From positions 22,116,401 to 22,180,400 of the forward strand of contig OW121741.1 in the NCBI GenBank assembly GCA_933228675.1: a stretch of 64,000 nt of DNA, read 5' to 3'. The position numbers were made by a program, and so were the translations under genes. This DNA is from Stomorhina lunata. Its lineage: Eukaryota; Arthropoda; Insecta; Diptera; Rhiniidae. Of the stretch, positions 1-12,910 are shown one piece after another (the first letter of the stretch is position 1; the number at the start of each line of letters is the position of its first letter). The notes below the pieces were generated by a model. The model did no database searches, was not told where the DNA came from, and worked only from the letters and a program-made list of their open reading frames with translations.

Positions 1-424
<424 letters not shown>

Positions 425-775
425 GGATATAAGATATACCAATTTTTACAGTTTGTAATTTATTAGCAAGTAAGCGATTAGCTAAGACGAGGTTATATGG
501 GAGCTATGGTCAAATGTGAATTGGTTTTGCCCAATTTCAATACTAAAATCTTCCCAGAAATGAAGAATATCTTTGCCAAGTTTCAGTGACCTAGCTCCTT
601 TCGTTTAGGCGTTATCGTGCTTTCAACATACCGACAGACATACTGACGGATAGACAGACGGAAATCGTCTTAGAATTTCATTAGGACTCAGAATATATTC
701 CCTTTTTGTTTTTGAGCAAATATTAAGGAAATTACAAACGGAATGACAATCTCAATATACCCCCATTTTTTATGG
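425..775 (+). repeat. 3' fragment of GGGAGCT-type dispersed repeat
   Basis: Carries the family signature GGGAGCTATGGTCAAATG, the GCCCAATTTCAATAC block, GTTTAGGCGTTATCGTG, a short imperfect CAGA/CGGA microsatellite near 628-661 and the 3' motif CTCAATATACCCCCATT. The same 3' portion occurs at 15,180-15,530, 17,223-17,836 and 53,570-54,702. It directly abuts the end of the Helitron-like repeat, as the copy at 17,223 does. Noncoding. Confidence 0.75.
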
Positions 776-2524
776 ACGCCGGCTTTATGATATCAAAAAT
801 GTTCGGCTTCGGCTCTTAGTCAATTTTGAGCCGGTCAACTAGTTTTTCTGCTGCTCCGGCCTTAGTTGAACTAACGCATACATCTATGCTACAATAAGTG
901 GATTCCACATCTTAATAACCTGTCGCTACACTAAAGAACATAAGCTATTTCCTATTGTAGGGTGTTTGGTGTATGAAAACATGCTTTATGCGTTTCTTGG
1001 CACACATAAATAAAATTGTATCTTAGAATTTATAAACGTTTTATGTTTTCTACAAATGTGTTATTTATTATTCCACCCATCTAAAGCTCATTAATATGGT
1101 ATAAATGTTCTTCATATGTTTCATAGAAGCATCATACAGTGATCCAGACAGCAGAGATAGTGGACCAGCAAACACTTTAAGAACGGGTTAAAATTTTTGA
1201 ACAAGAATCATTTAAAGATGAATTAAAGAGGTGTATATCTTAGGACATAGGTATAGTAACCAGCATTTCTAGCTAAACTTCCAAGTTAACAACTGAGATC
1301 AAAAGATGTTTAGGAACTTCCGTTTTAGATAGTGAGGTACTTCCGGTTGGCATATGTAGTTACTAGCATTTCTACCCTAACACCCAAGTTTACAACTGAG
1401 ATCCAAAGATGTTGAGGTACTTCCGTTTTGGATAGTCAAGTACTTCCGTTTGAGGTTCGACAAATTATAAGACATTTTTAGATTGCAGTGAACTCGATTC
1501 CTTGCTCTGAAATGCTTTTGTTTCGTTAGAGTTTAATGATCAATAGAGACTGATTGTGTCTTATAATTATTCCTGTTTAGATACAAAATCTGTTTGTAAT
1601 ATAATTCACATCATTTTGTTTGCTGGTCAATATTTTCAAACAAATGTAACTGCCGTCTTGTTCTATCTCTGAGCTCCTCAAAGTATCATTAGATTTCAAA
1701 GTGATTCTTAAATCATATAAATAGTAACAACTCTCCATTAAAGTGGTTTAATTTTATTACAACGATTTGAGATACCCTCAAGTGTTAGGTTTTGACTTGT
1801 GGTCATATCGAAAAATGGCTCAGGGGAAATAAAATTGAAAAAAAAAACTACTAAAGAATTAGGTTTTGAAATGAAAAAAGATTAAAATTTTAAGAGTAAT
1901 AAAGAATATTCGAACTTTGGCAAGTGAAGACATCCATTCAAATTCAGTCAGACTTTGTTCTCCAAATTTCCCCTAAATAAAACCACTTTAATCGAATATC
2001 TAACAACACTTTTGTCACACACTGTAAAAAAATGTTTGCTAAAACTTTCCTCTTGTGGCAATTACATTTGTTGGCATATATTTTATCGCAGCAGCAAAAA
2101 CAACAATCTCTTACAACATATAACAATATAAACGCAATATATTTGTCTGAATCTTTAACACCCATTGTCGTCTGTTGTTCTTTTCCCAAAGACATGACAA
2201 GACGAAGAACCAAAAAAATTAAAAGGAAATAAATTTTTTGTAAATAAAGTAATGGAGACTTAAAAAGTTAAAGTTAATGTTGTAAATTTTTGTCTTAATT
2301 TTAGGCAAAGAGTTCAGAAAAAAAAAATTATTTAAAAAGGAAGCAAATAAATATATATGACTTTATGTTGCGGACGTTATAATAGTGCATACATATATAC
2401 ATATACTTACGTATGAATATGAATTCCGTTGATGTTTCTTTGTTAAAATGTAATTTGTTACAATTGCAAATTTATTTTTAAGGGAAAAATATTCATGATT
2501 TTAGTGCTGTTGCGGACGTTATGA
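776..2524. other. AT-rich non-repetitive stretch, no gene recognised
   Basis: Apart from the short tandem duplication near 1,240-1,450, nothing recognisable is seen. Two overlapping antiparallel ORFs of under 90 codons at 1,944-2,232 lack any domain, a convincing start context or codon bias and are treated as chance. Confidence 0.5.
1240..1450. repeat. 103-bp tandem duplication, 2 diverged copies
   Basis: The text AGCATTTCTA..AACTGAGATC..AAAGATGTT..TACTTCCG occurs twice with an offset of 103 bp (AGCATT at 1,262 and 1,365). The second copy is followed by a partial third TACTTCCGTTTTGGATAGT/TACTTCCGTTT motif. Copies differ at many positions, so the duplication is not recent. Confidence 0.7.
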
Positions 2525-5500
2525 AAATTTTTCTATAGAAAAAATAACGAAAATTTTTCTTTTTTTTTTGTTAAAAATTTTTTTCTATATAGAAAAATTT
2601 TCGCAAAAAAATTTTTTCTATATAGAAAAATTTTCGTTAAAAAATTTTTTCTATATAGAAAAATTTTCGTTAAAAAATTTTTTCTATATAGAAAAATTTT
2701 TTCTATATAGAAAAATTTTCGTTAAAAAATTTTTTCTATATAGAAAAATTTTCGTTAAAAAATTTTTTCTATATAGAAAAATTTTCGTTAAAAAATTTTT
2801 TCTATATAGAAAAATTTTCGTTAAAAAATTTTTTCTATATAGAAAAATTTTCGTTAAAAAATTTTTTCTATATAGAAAAATTTTCGTTAAAAAATTTTTT
2901 CTATATAGAAAAATTTTCGTTAAAAAATTTTTTCTATATAGAAAAATTTTCGTTAAAAAATTTTTTCTATATAGAAAAATTTTCGTTAAAAAATTTTTTC
3001 TATATAGAAAAATTTTCGTTAAAAAATTTTTTCTATATAGAAAAATTTTCGTTAAAAAATTTTCGTTACAAAATTTTTTCTATATAGAAAAATTTTCGTT
3101 ACAAAATTTTTTCTATATAGAAAAGGTTTCGTTAAAAAATTTTTTCTATATAGAAAAATTTTCGCTAAAAAATTTTTTCTATATAGAAAAATTTTCGTTA
3201 AAAAATTTTCGTTAAAAAATTTTCGTTAAAAAATTTTTTCTATATAGAAAAATTTTCGTTAAAAAATTTTTTCTATATAGAAAAATTTTCGTTAAAAAAT
3301 TTTTTCTATATAGAAAAATTTTCGTTAAAAAATTTTCGTTAAAAAATTTTTTCTATATAGAAAAATTTTCGTTAAAAAATTTTTTCTATATAGAAAAATT
3401 TTCGTTAAAAAATTTTTTCTATATAGAAAAATTTTCGTTAAAAAATTTTTTCTATATAGAAAAATTTTCGTTAAAAATTTTTTTCTATATAGAAAAATTT
3501 TCGCAAAAAAATTTTTTCTATATAGAAAAATTTTCGTTAAAAAATTTTTTCTATATAGAAAAATTTTCGTTAAAAAATTTTTTCTATATAGAAAAATTTT
3601 CGTTAAAAAATTTTTTCTATATAGAAAAATTTTCGTTAAAAAATTTTTTCTATATAGAAAAATTTTCGTTAAAAAATTTTTTCTATATAGAAAAATTTTC
3701 GTTAAAAATTTTTTTCTATATAGAAAAATTTTCGTTAAAAAATTTTTTCTATATAGAAAAATTTTCGTTAAAAAATTTTTTCTATATAGAAAAATTTTCG
3801 TTAAAAAATTTTTTCTATATAGAAAAATTTTCGTTAAAAAATTTTTTCTATATAGAAAAATTTTCGTTAAAAAATTTTTTCTATATAGAAAAATTTTCGT
3901 TAAAAAATTTTTTCTATATAGAAAAATTTTCGTTAAAAAATTTTTTCTATATAGAAAAATTTTCGTTAAAAAATTTTTTCTATATAGAAAAATTTTCGTT
4001 AAAAAATTTTTTTTTCGTTAAAAAATTTTTTCTATATAGAAAAATTTTCGTTAAAAAATTTTTTCTATATAGAAAAGGTTTCGTTAAAAAATTTTTTCTA
4101 TATAGAAAAATTTTCGCTAAAAAATTTTTTCTATATAGAAAAATTTTCGTTAAAAAATTTTCGTTAAAAAATTTTCGTTAAAAAATTTTTTCTATATAGA
4201 AAAATTTTCGTTAAAAAATTTTTTCTATATAGAAAAATTTTCGTTAAAAAATTTTTTCTATATAGAAAAATTTTCGTTAAAAAATTTTCGTTAAAAAATT
4301 TTTTCTATATAGAAAAATTTTCGTTAAAAAATTTTTTCTATATAGAAAAATTTTCGTTAAAAAATTTTTTCTATATAGAAAAATTTTCGTTAAAAAATTT
4401 TTTCTATATAGAAAAATTTTCGTTAAAAAATTTTTTCTATATAGAAAAATTTTCGTTAAAAAATTTTTTCTATATAGAAAAATTTTCGTTAAAATTTTTT
4501 TTTTTCGCTAAAAAATTTTTTCTATATAGAAAAATTTTCGTTAAAAAATTTTTTCTATATAGAAAAATTTTCGTTAAAAAATTTTTTCTATATAGAAAAA
4601 TTTTCGTTAAAAAATTTTTTCTATATAGAAAAATTTTCGTTAAAAAATTTTTTCTATATAGAAAAATTTTCGTTAAAAAATTTTTTCTATATAGAAAAAT
4701 TTTCGTTAAAAAATTTTTTCTATATAGAAAAATTTTCGTTAAAAAATTTTTTCTATATAGAAAAATTTTCGTTAAAAAATTTTTTCTATATAGAAAAATT
4801 TTCGTTAAAAAATTTTTTCTATATAGAAAAATTTTCGTTAAAAAATTTTTTCTATATAGAAAAATTTTCGTTAAAAAATTTTTTCTATATAGAAAAATTT
4901 TCGTTAAAAAATTTTTTCTATATAGAAAAATTTTCGTTAAAAAATTTTTTCTATATAGAAAAATTTTCGTTAAAAAATTTTTTCTATATAGAAAAATTTT
5001 CGTTAAAAAATTTTTTCTATATAGAAAAATTTTCGTTAAAAAATTTTTTCTATATAGAAAAATTTTCGTTAAAAAATTTTTTCTATATAGAAAAATTTTC
5101 GTTAAAAAATTTTTTCTATATAGAAAAATTTTCGTTAAAAAATGTATTTCTATATAGAAAAATTTTCGTTAAAAAATGTATTTCTATATAGAATAATTTT
5201 CGTTAAAAAATTTTTTCTACATAGAAAAATTTTTTTCTATACAAAAAATTTTTCGTTAAAAAATTTTTTCTATATAGAAAAATTTTCGCTTAAAAATTTT
5301 TTCTTATAGAAAAATTTTCGTTAAAAAAATTTTTCTTTGGAAAAATTTTCGTTAAAATTTTTTTTTTTTAAGTTTTCGTTAAAAATTGTTTTCTTTGGAA
5401 AAGTTTTCGTTCAAAAATTTTTTCTATATAGAAAAATTTTCGTTAAAAATTTTTTTCTATAGAAAAATTTTCGTTAAAAAATTATTTCTTTACAGAAATT

Positions 5501-5600
5501 TTCGTTAAAAAATTTTTCTTTAAAAAAATTTTCGTTAAAAAATTTTTTCTTTAGAAAAATTTTCGTTAAAAATTTTTTTCTATAGAAATGTTTTTTTTTT
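2525..5600. repeat. 33-bp AT-rich satellite array, dyad core CTATATAG
   Basis: About 90 tandem units of roughly 33 bp: GTTAAAAAATTTTTT, then CTATATAG, then AAAAATTTTC. The core TTTTTTCTATATAGAAAAA is a near-perfect palindrome. Units are nearly identical from about 2,600 to 5,140, with shortened units (only AAAAAATTTTCGTT) near 3,050, 3,200 and 4,150. Beyond 5,140 they decay toward the right edge. Since 33 is a multiple of three, an artefactual 11-residue protein repeat reads through part of it. Internal markers show a ~950-bp higher-order duplication (see findings). Confidence 0.95.
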
Positions 5601-7335
5601 GACGAAAAATGTCCAATCCATAGATTAAGTTTAAAAGTTTTAAATTTATCAAAATTAGTTTGTGTACAATTTTTATTTTATCTGGTTTTAAATTTGTTCT
5701 CCCTTTAAGAAAGTTTGGCATGTGTAAAAAATGAAAAAAAAGTTGTTTATTCAAAAATCTTGTTAATCTTTATATTTTCGTTTATTTATTTTTAAATAAA
5801 AGAAATGTCTGACATTGTGTTTAACATAGTAGAACCGACATATTTTTATGCCATTTTACACTTTTAGCTTCAGCATTTAATACCTGTCTGCATATGAGTG
5901 TCTAAAAAAATGTAGACATACGTATATGGTGAGACACAGTGGGGCATTTTAAGAAAAAAGTGAAAAATTTATTTAAGGGAAATTGAAGTGGAGGCTTTTT
6001 ATTATTAAAAATTCTGTTATTGTTGCCAATTCTACCATATTTCCAAAAATGTCCAAGTATTTTTAGAAATATGGCAGAATTGGCAGTTCTTGGTCGGAAA
6101 TCCTAATACATACTTCCAAGACAAAGAATCGATGACCAGGAAACTTAAAAATTCTGTAGTAGTTTTAGTTGCGATCTTGGTTTCACTGTATCACAGATTA
6201 AATTTTTTATCCTCCAATAATCCTTCGCACTGACCGTTCACAACAAAAAATTTATTTCATTTATTTTAAGCTCATGGACAAAAAAAGAACCTCCACTTAG
6301 ACAGACACTTTGTAATTTGAAATCCTGTATCGCCATTATTTAACAAAAAAAAAAAGCACCTCTCCTTCCTGACCTTCTCCTCCTCAGGCCTTTAGAGAAT
6401 TTACAATTATTTCATGCACTTAAATGGTCCAAATACAAGAGCAACCTGGAAAAAAAAAACTAAGAGCCCTTATTGCATTTGTGGTGTAGACGAAAATATG
6501 CTTAAGAGGTAGAAAAACCGCCAGGAAAAAAAAATAAACAGGAACTGCAACAAAAGGATAAACGAAATGAACAAATAATGGACGAATAACAACAACGGCA
6601 AATTTCATGTCTACAGGTGGAGCATTGATGGTGCATCCCAGACACACACGGTTTGCAAAATGAATTTTGCACTTAAATGCATTTAAGTAGTTTGGCATTG
6701 GAATTTGGATTTTGGAGAATTGTTAAATCTGAAATTTCATTGAATTTTTTTTTGGTTTTATTAGATCAAAAGCAATTTTGTCTTATTTGACATGAGGTTT
6801 AATGCGTGTATTAAAAATGGTTATTGCGTTTTTTTTTTTCAAGTTTTACAATTGTAAATGGTAACGAGAATCATATAAGTCCTTATAACAGGAAATAATT
6901 GATAACTGTTAAATGATGAGTTTTTCAAAATTATTTGAATCATCGAATTTTTAATGGGAAAATTCTAGGGATTATGTTATAACTGGTTTAAATCTCTAAT
7001 TTTAAACGAGTTCCTCGAATTTGTCTATTAAAACCAAGAACATTTACTTAAGAGGTTCACCACCTAAACCTATGATTAATATTTAATTAAAAATAATTAA
7101 ATATTAAGTATACGCAACATATGAGTATCAACTACACGTGTTTCTATATTCGTGGGGAGACTTAATGGTTTCTCGCTTTACAATGATAAAGTTTGTGTAT
7201 ACACACACACATGCATATGTGTGTCTGCTTATTTATGTATGAATGTTTGTATTGAACACCGAGAATGATTTTGTCTTTAATCAAGACAATAAAATATTTT
7301 GTTTAGTTTTGAGAATTCTTAAGAATTTTGCTTAC
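5601..7335. other. Unique AT-rich spacer, no gene recognised
   Basis: Non-repetitive sequence between two satellite blocks. It holds a short alternating purine-pyrimidine stretch near 7,198-7,228 (ACACACACACATGCATATGTGTGT). The ORFs at 5,566-5,754 and 6,420-6,698 on the minus strand have no domain features and are not supported as genes. Confidence 0.5.
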
Positions 7336-10136
7336 AAATTTCTTAAAAAAATGTCTATGCGAAATTTTTTCTTAAAAAAATTTTTACGTAAAAAATTTTA
7401 ATGTAAGAAATTTTCTAAAAAAAAAATATTTGTGTGAATTATTTTCTATAAAAAATTTGTATGTAAAAAATTTTCTACAAAAATTTGTATGTAAAAAATT
7501 TTCTATTAAAATTTGATTGTGAAAAATATTCTTTAAAAAATTTTTATGTGAAAATTTTTCTTTAAAAAACTTGTATGTAAAAAATTTTTTATAAAAAATT
7601 TGTATGTGAAAAATTTTCTATTAAAAATTTGTATAAGCAAAATTTTCTATTTAAAATTGCTATGTTTAAAATTTTTTATTAAAATTTTTTTACAAAATTT
7701 TTATTAAAAATTTTTTAAAAAATTTTTATGTGAAAAATTTTCTTTAAAAAATTTTTATGTGAAAAATTTTTCTGAGAAAAAAATTTTTTGAAAAATTTGT
7801 ATGTGAACAATTTTCTATAAAAAATGTTTATGGGAAAAATTCTCTATAAAAAATTGTTATGTTCAAAATTTTCTATAAAAAATGTTTATGTGAAAAGTTT
7901 TCTATTAAAATTTTCTATAAAAAACTTTTATGGGAAAAATTTTCTCGAAAAAATTGTTATGTTAAATTTTCTTTAAAAAAATTTTTTGGAAAAATTTTTT
8001 TAAAAAAATTTTTATGTAAAAAATTTTCTTTAAAAAATTTTACCATAAAATTTTTTTATAGAAAATTTTTTACTTAAAAATTTTTTAAAGAAAATTTTTT
8101 ACATAAAAATTTTTTAAAGAAAATTTTTTAAATAAAAATTTTTTAAAGAAAATTTTTCCAAAAAATTTTTATGTGAAAAATTTTCTATAAAGAATTTTCT
8201 ATAAAAACGTTTATGTAAAAAATTTTATTTGAAAACTTTTCTATGAAAAATGTATGTGAAAAATTTTATTGTGAAAATTTTTGTATAAAAAATCTTTTTG
8301 AGAAAAATTTTCTTTAAAAAAATTTTATGTGAAAAATGTCTATAAAAAATTTTTATGGGAAAAATTTTCTATAAAAATTTTTATGCGAAAATTTTTCTAT
8401 AAAAAAAATTTGTATGTGAAAAATTTTCTAAAAAAAAAATTTTAATGTAAAAAATTTTCTATAAAAAAAATTTTTATGTGAAAAATTTTTTTTAAAAAAT
8501 TTTTAAGTGAAAATTTTTCTATAAAAAATGTTTATGGGAAAAATTTTCTATAAAAAAATTTTAATGTAAAAAATTTTTTATAAAAAACTTTTATGCGTAA
8601 AATTTTTGATAAAAAATTTTTATGCGTAAAGTTTTTGATAAAAAATTTTTAACTGAAAATTTTTCAATTAAAAATGTTTATGGCAAAAATTTTTATGTGA
8701 AAAATTTTTTATAAAAAAATTTTATGTAAAAAATTTTCTATTAAATTTTTTTTTAATTTTTATGAGAAGTTTTCTTAAAAAATTTTTATGTGAAAAATTT
8801 TCTATAAAAAATTTTTATGCGAAAATTTTTCTATGAAAAATTTTTACGTGAAAAATTTTCTACAAACAATTTTCTATAAAAAAATTTTTATGTGAAAAAT
8901 TTTTTATTAAAAATTTTTATGTAAAAAATTTTCTATAAAAAATTTTTATGGGAAAAATTTTTTATTAAAAATTTTTATGGGAAAAATTTTCTATAAAAAA
9001 ATGTTTTTAAAAAGTTTCTCTGAGAAAAATTTTCTTTAAAAAAATTTTATGTGAAAAATTTTCTATAAAAAATTTTAATGAGAAAATTTTCCGCATTAAA
9101 AATTTTTATGGGAAAAATTTTCTATTAAAAATTTTTATAAGAAAAATTTTCTTTAAAAAATTTTTATGCGAAAATTTTTCTATGCAAAGTTTTCTATGAA
9201 AAATTTTTTATAAAAAATTGCTATGTTAAAAATTTTCTATAAATAATTTTTATGTGAAAAATTTTCTATAAACAATTTTCATGTGAAACATTTTCTGTAA
9301 AAAATTTGTATGTGAAAAGTTTTCTATAAAAAACTTTTATGTGAACAATTTTTATGTGTAAAATTTTCTATAGAAATATTTTTATGTGTAAAATTTTCTA
9401 TTAAAAATTTTGAATAAAAAATTTGTATGTAAAAAATTTCCTATAAAAAAAATCTTTCTAAAATTTTTCTATAGAAAAAAATTTGTTAAATCACAATTTT
9501 GCATTAATAAAAAGTTTGTATGTAAAACATTTCCTATACAAATTTTTTCTTAAAACAAAAATTTTTCATTAGAACAAATTTCTAAAACAAAAATTTTTCT
9601 ACAGAAAAACATTTTCTGCAGAAAAAATTCCGAAAACGAAAATTAAAAAAAAAATGTTCTATATAGAAAAGTTTCCGTTCAAAAATTTTCCTATGTAAAA
9701 AAATTTTATCTAAAGAAATTTTTTTTTAGAAACTTTTTCTATAGAAAATTTTTCTTTTTAGAAATTTTTCTTTAAGAAAATTTTTCATTTAAAAAAATTT
9801 TGCTACAGAAAAAAAATTCTAAAACGAAAATTTTTCTATAGAATAAATTTCTAAAACGAAAATTTTTCCATAGAAAAAATTTTTTAAACAAAAATTTTTC
9901 TGTAGAAAAAATTATTCTATAGAAAAAATTTCGAAAACGAAAATTATTCTATAGAAGAAATTTCGAAAACAAAAACTTTTCTATAGAAAAAATTTTCAAA
10001 ATGGAAATTTTTCTATAAAAAAACTTTTGAAAATTTAAATTTTCGTTACAAAAAATTTTCTATAGAAAAAATTTTGAAAATAAAAATTTTCGTTAAAAAA
10101 AATTTTCTTTAAAAAAAATTTCGTAAACAACTTTTT
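7336..10136. repeat. Degenerate AT-rich satellite, ~28-30 bp period
   Basis: Diverged tandem words of the form AAAAATTTTTATGTGAAAAATTTTCTATA, with many indels and substitutions, running for about 2.8 kb. From about 9,480 to 10,130 the words change to TTTTTCTATAGAAAAAATTTCGAAAACGAA, closer to the CTATAG-dyad satellites on either side. The much higher divergence suggests an older array of the same broad family. Boundaries are approximate. Confidence 0.85.
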
Positions 10137-11005
10137 ATGGGTTTCTTCTCGAGAAACCCCTAAACTAAGATGAATACATTGAAATCCATATAAACATTTT
10201 TGCTGATTTCATATTCAGCTCAAGGCCGTTGACGTTTTTGAATGTAAATAACATTTTATGTTACTTTTCCTTTGTATTCTTAAGCTTAAGCTTTTGACTG
10301 TGAATTTTCGAAGAAAAGATGGAATTTTACAATAACCAAGTGCAACAATGAGTTATCTTCCAAACAATAACGAAGTAAAAAAAATACAGAATCAGAGGAA
10401 AGTAAAGAAAAAATATGAGTATGAGATGAAAAAATGGCTCCAAAGGATATATTTGCATAAATACTTCCCGCTTCTGATGCTATGGAACGAATAAACAAAA
10501 CAAAAATAAAAAAAAGTAAAACATGTTCAGCATAAATAAATTTATGTTGATTTTGTTCTTATTCTCTTTGGAATCTTTCATTTGGGAACTAGTTTATGCT
10601 TTTTGTAGCATAAAAATTATTATCATTAAACAACAAGAACAACAATTTATGCAACATTTATTTACAACGGGTAGATTCAGTGGCAGAAGAACAGTTTGTT
10701 GGCCGCAATTAAAAGCAGCAACAATTGAAATGGAAACGGATACATTTTTTGTGGATGGATTTTATGGGGACAACTGAAATGAATACAAATAATTTGGAGG
10801 TGAAATTTAAGAGGTTATGTATATATGTATGTGTAAAGCCTAGCCTCAGTAAAGTTTAAGAAAATTTTAAATTTTGTATTAAACTTATTTTTGTACCTAT
10901 TCTCCAATTTTCGTTTTTGAAATTTTTTCTATAGAAAAATTTATTTTTGTAAATTTTTTAAATAGAAACATTTTCTTTTAGAATTTTTTCCATAGAAAAA
11001 TTTTC
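10137..11005. other. Unique spacer with a hairpin at its left edge
   Basis: It starts with the inverted repeat GGGTTTCT-tctcg-AGAAACCC at 10,139-10,159, directly at the end of the degenerate satellite. ORFs at 10,286-10,498 (minus) and 10,523-10,777 (plus, 84 codons) show no recognisable domain. From about 10,910 the sequence grades into the next satellite through diverged TTTTCTATAGAAAAA words. Confidence 0.45.
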
Positions 11006-12425
11006 GTTAAAAAAATTTTTCTATAGAAAAATTTTCGTTAAAAAAATTTTTCTATAGAAAAATTTTCGTTAAAAAAATTTTTCTATAGAAAAATTTTCGT
11101 TAAAAAAATTTTTCTATAGAAAAATTTTCGTTAAAAAAATTTTTCTATAGAAAAATTTTCGTTAAAAAAATTTTTCTATAGAAAAATTTTCGTTAAAAAA
11201 ATTTTTCTATAGAAAAATTTTCGTTAAAAAAATTTTTCTATAGAAAAATTTTCGTTAAAAAAATTTTTCTATAGAAAAATTTTCGTTAAAAAAATTTTTC
11301 TATAGAAAAATTTTCGTTAAAAAAATTTTTCTATAGAAAAATTTTCGTTAAAAAAATTTTTCTATAGAAAAATTTTCGTTAAAAAAATTTTTCTATAGAA
11401 AAATTTTCGTTAAAAAAATTTTTCTATAGAAAAATTTTCGTTAAAAAAATTTTTCTATAGAAAAATTTTCGTTAAAAAAATTTTTCTATAGAAAAATTTT
11501 CGTTAAAAAAATTTTTCTATAGAAAAATTTTCGTTAAAAAAATTTTTCTATAGAAAAATTTTCGTTAAAAAAATTTTTCTATAGAAAAATTTTCGTTAAA
11601 AAAATTTTTCTATAGAAAAATTTTCGTTAAAAAAATTTTTCTATAGAAAAATTTTCGTTAAAAAAATTTTTCTATAGAAAAATTTTCGTTAAAAAAATTT
11701 TTCTATAGAAAAATTTTCGTTAAAAAAATTTTTCTATAGAAAAATTTTCGTTAAAAAAATTTTTCTATAGAAAAATTTTCGTTAAAAAAATTTTTCTATA
11801 GAAAAATTTTCGTTAAAAAAATTTTTCTATAGAAAAATTTTCGTTAAAAAAATTTTTCTATAGAAAAATTTTCGTTAAAAAAATTTTTCTATAGAAAAAT
11901 TTTCGTTAAAAAAATTTTTCTATAGAAAAATTTTCGTTAAAAAAATTTTTCTATAGAAAAATTTTCGTTAAAAAAATTTTTCTATAGAAAAATTTTCGTT
12001 AAAAAAATTTTTCTATAGAAAAATTTTCGTTAAAAAAATTTTTCTATAGAAAAATTTTCGTTAAAAAAATTTTTCTATAGAAAAATTTTCGTTAAAAAAA
12101 TTTTTCTATAGAAAAATTTTCGTTAAAAAAATTTTTCTATAGAAAAATTTTCGTTAAAAAAATTTTTCTATAGAAAAATTTTCGTTAAAAAAATTTTTCT
12201 ATAGAAAAATTTTCGTTAAAAAAATTTTTCTATAGAAAAATTTTCGTTAAAAAAATTTTTCTATAGAAAAATTTTCGTTAAAAAAATTTTTCTATAGAAA
12301 AATTTTCGTTAAAAAAATTTTTCTATAGAAAAATTTTCGTTAAAAAAATTTTTCTATAGAAAAATTTTCGTTAAGAAAATTTTTCTATAGAAAAATTTTC
12401 GTTAAAAAAATTTTTCTATAGAAAA
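11006..12425. repeat. 31-bp homogeneous satellite, dyad core CTATAG
   Basis: About 46 tandem copies of a 31-bp unit: GTTAAAAAAATTTTT, CTATAG, AAAAATTTTC. By eye the copies are essentially identical; the only clear change I see is one A to G near 12,375 (GTTAAGAAAA). The unit differs from the 33-bp array at 2.5-5.6 kb by the core (CTATAG for CTATATAG) and by A/T run lengths. Such homogeneity suggests very recent amplification or gene conversion, unless the copy number is an assembly product. Confidence 0.95.
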
Positions 12426-12910
12426 ATTTATTTAGTAGAAATTTTTTCTATAGAAAAATTTTCTTTTTAGAAATTTTTTCTATAGAAAAATTTTCTTTTT
12501 AGAAATTTTTTCTATAGAAAAATTTTCTTTTTAGAAATTTTTTCTATAGAAAAATTTTCTTTTTAGAAATTTTTTCTATAGAAAAATTTTCTTTTTAGAA
12601 ATTTTTTCTATAGAAAAATTTTCTTTTTAGAAATTTTTTCTATAGAAAAATTTTCTTTTTAGAAATTTTTTCTATAGAAAAATTTTCTTTTTAGAAATTT
12701 TTCTATAGAAAAATTTTCTTTTTAGAAATTTTTTCTATAGAAAAATTTTCTTTTTAGAAATTTTTTCTATAGAAAAATTTTCTTTTTAGAAATTTTTTCT
12801 ATAGACAAATTTTCTTTTTAGAAATTTTTTCTATAGAAAAATTTTCTTTTTAGAAATTTTTCTATAGAAAAATTTTCTTTTTAGAAATTTTTTCTATAGA
12901 AAAATTTTTA
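12426..12910. repeat. 32-bp satellite variant with TTTTTAGAAA spacer
   Basis: About 15 copies of TTTTTAGAAATTTTTT, CTATAG, AAAAATTTTC follow the 31-bp array directly. The dyad half of the unit is shared with the 31-bp array, while the CGTTAAA spacer is replaced by TTTTTAGAAA. Two copies lack one T (near 12,695 and 12,855). The array ends at AATTTTTATATGCAAATTTG. Confidence 0.95.

Noticed and set aside
2568..3215. 215-codon FFYIEKFSLKN-type frame, plus similar frames in the other AT-rich arrays (21.2-23.8, 26.3-27.7 kb)
   Set aside because: The 33-bp (11-codon) and 30-bp periods keep frames open by chance. The core is palindromic, so both strands give similar peptides.
10523..10777. 84-codon ORF with a hydrophobic start
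   Set aside because: No promoter, no domain and low-complexity AT-rich coding sequence; a chance ORF is more likely.
2525..12910. CRISPR-like direct repeats
   Set aside because: The repeats are contiguous with no unique spacers, no cas genes are present, and the context is eukaryotic.
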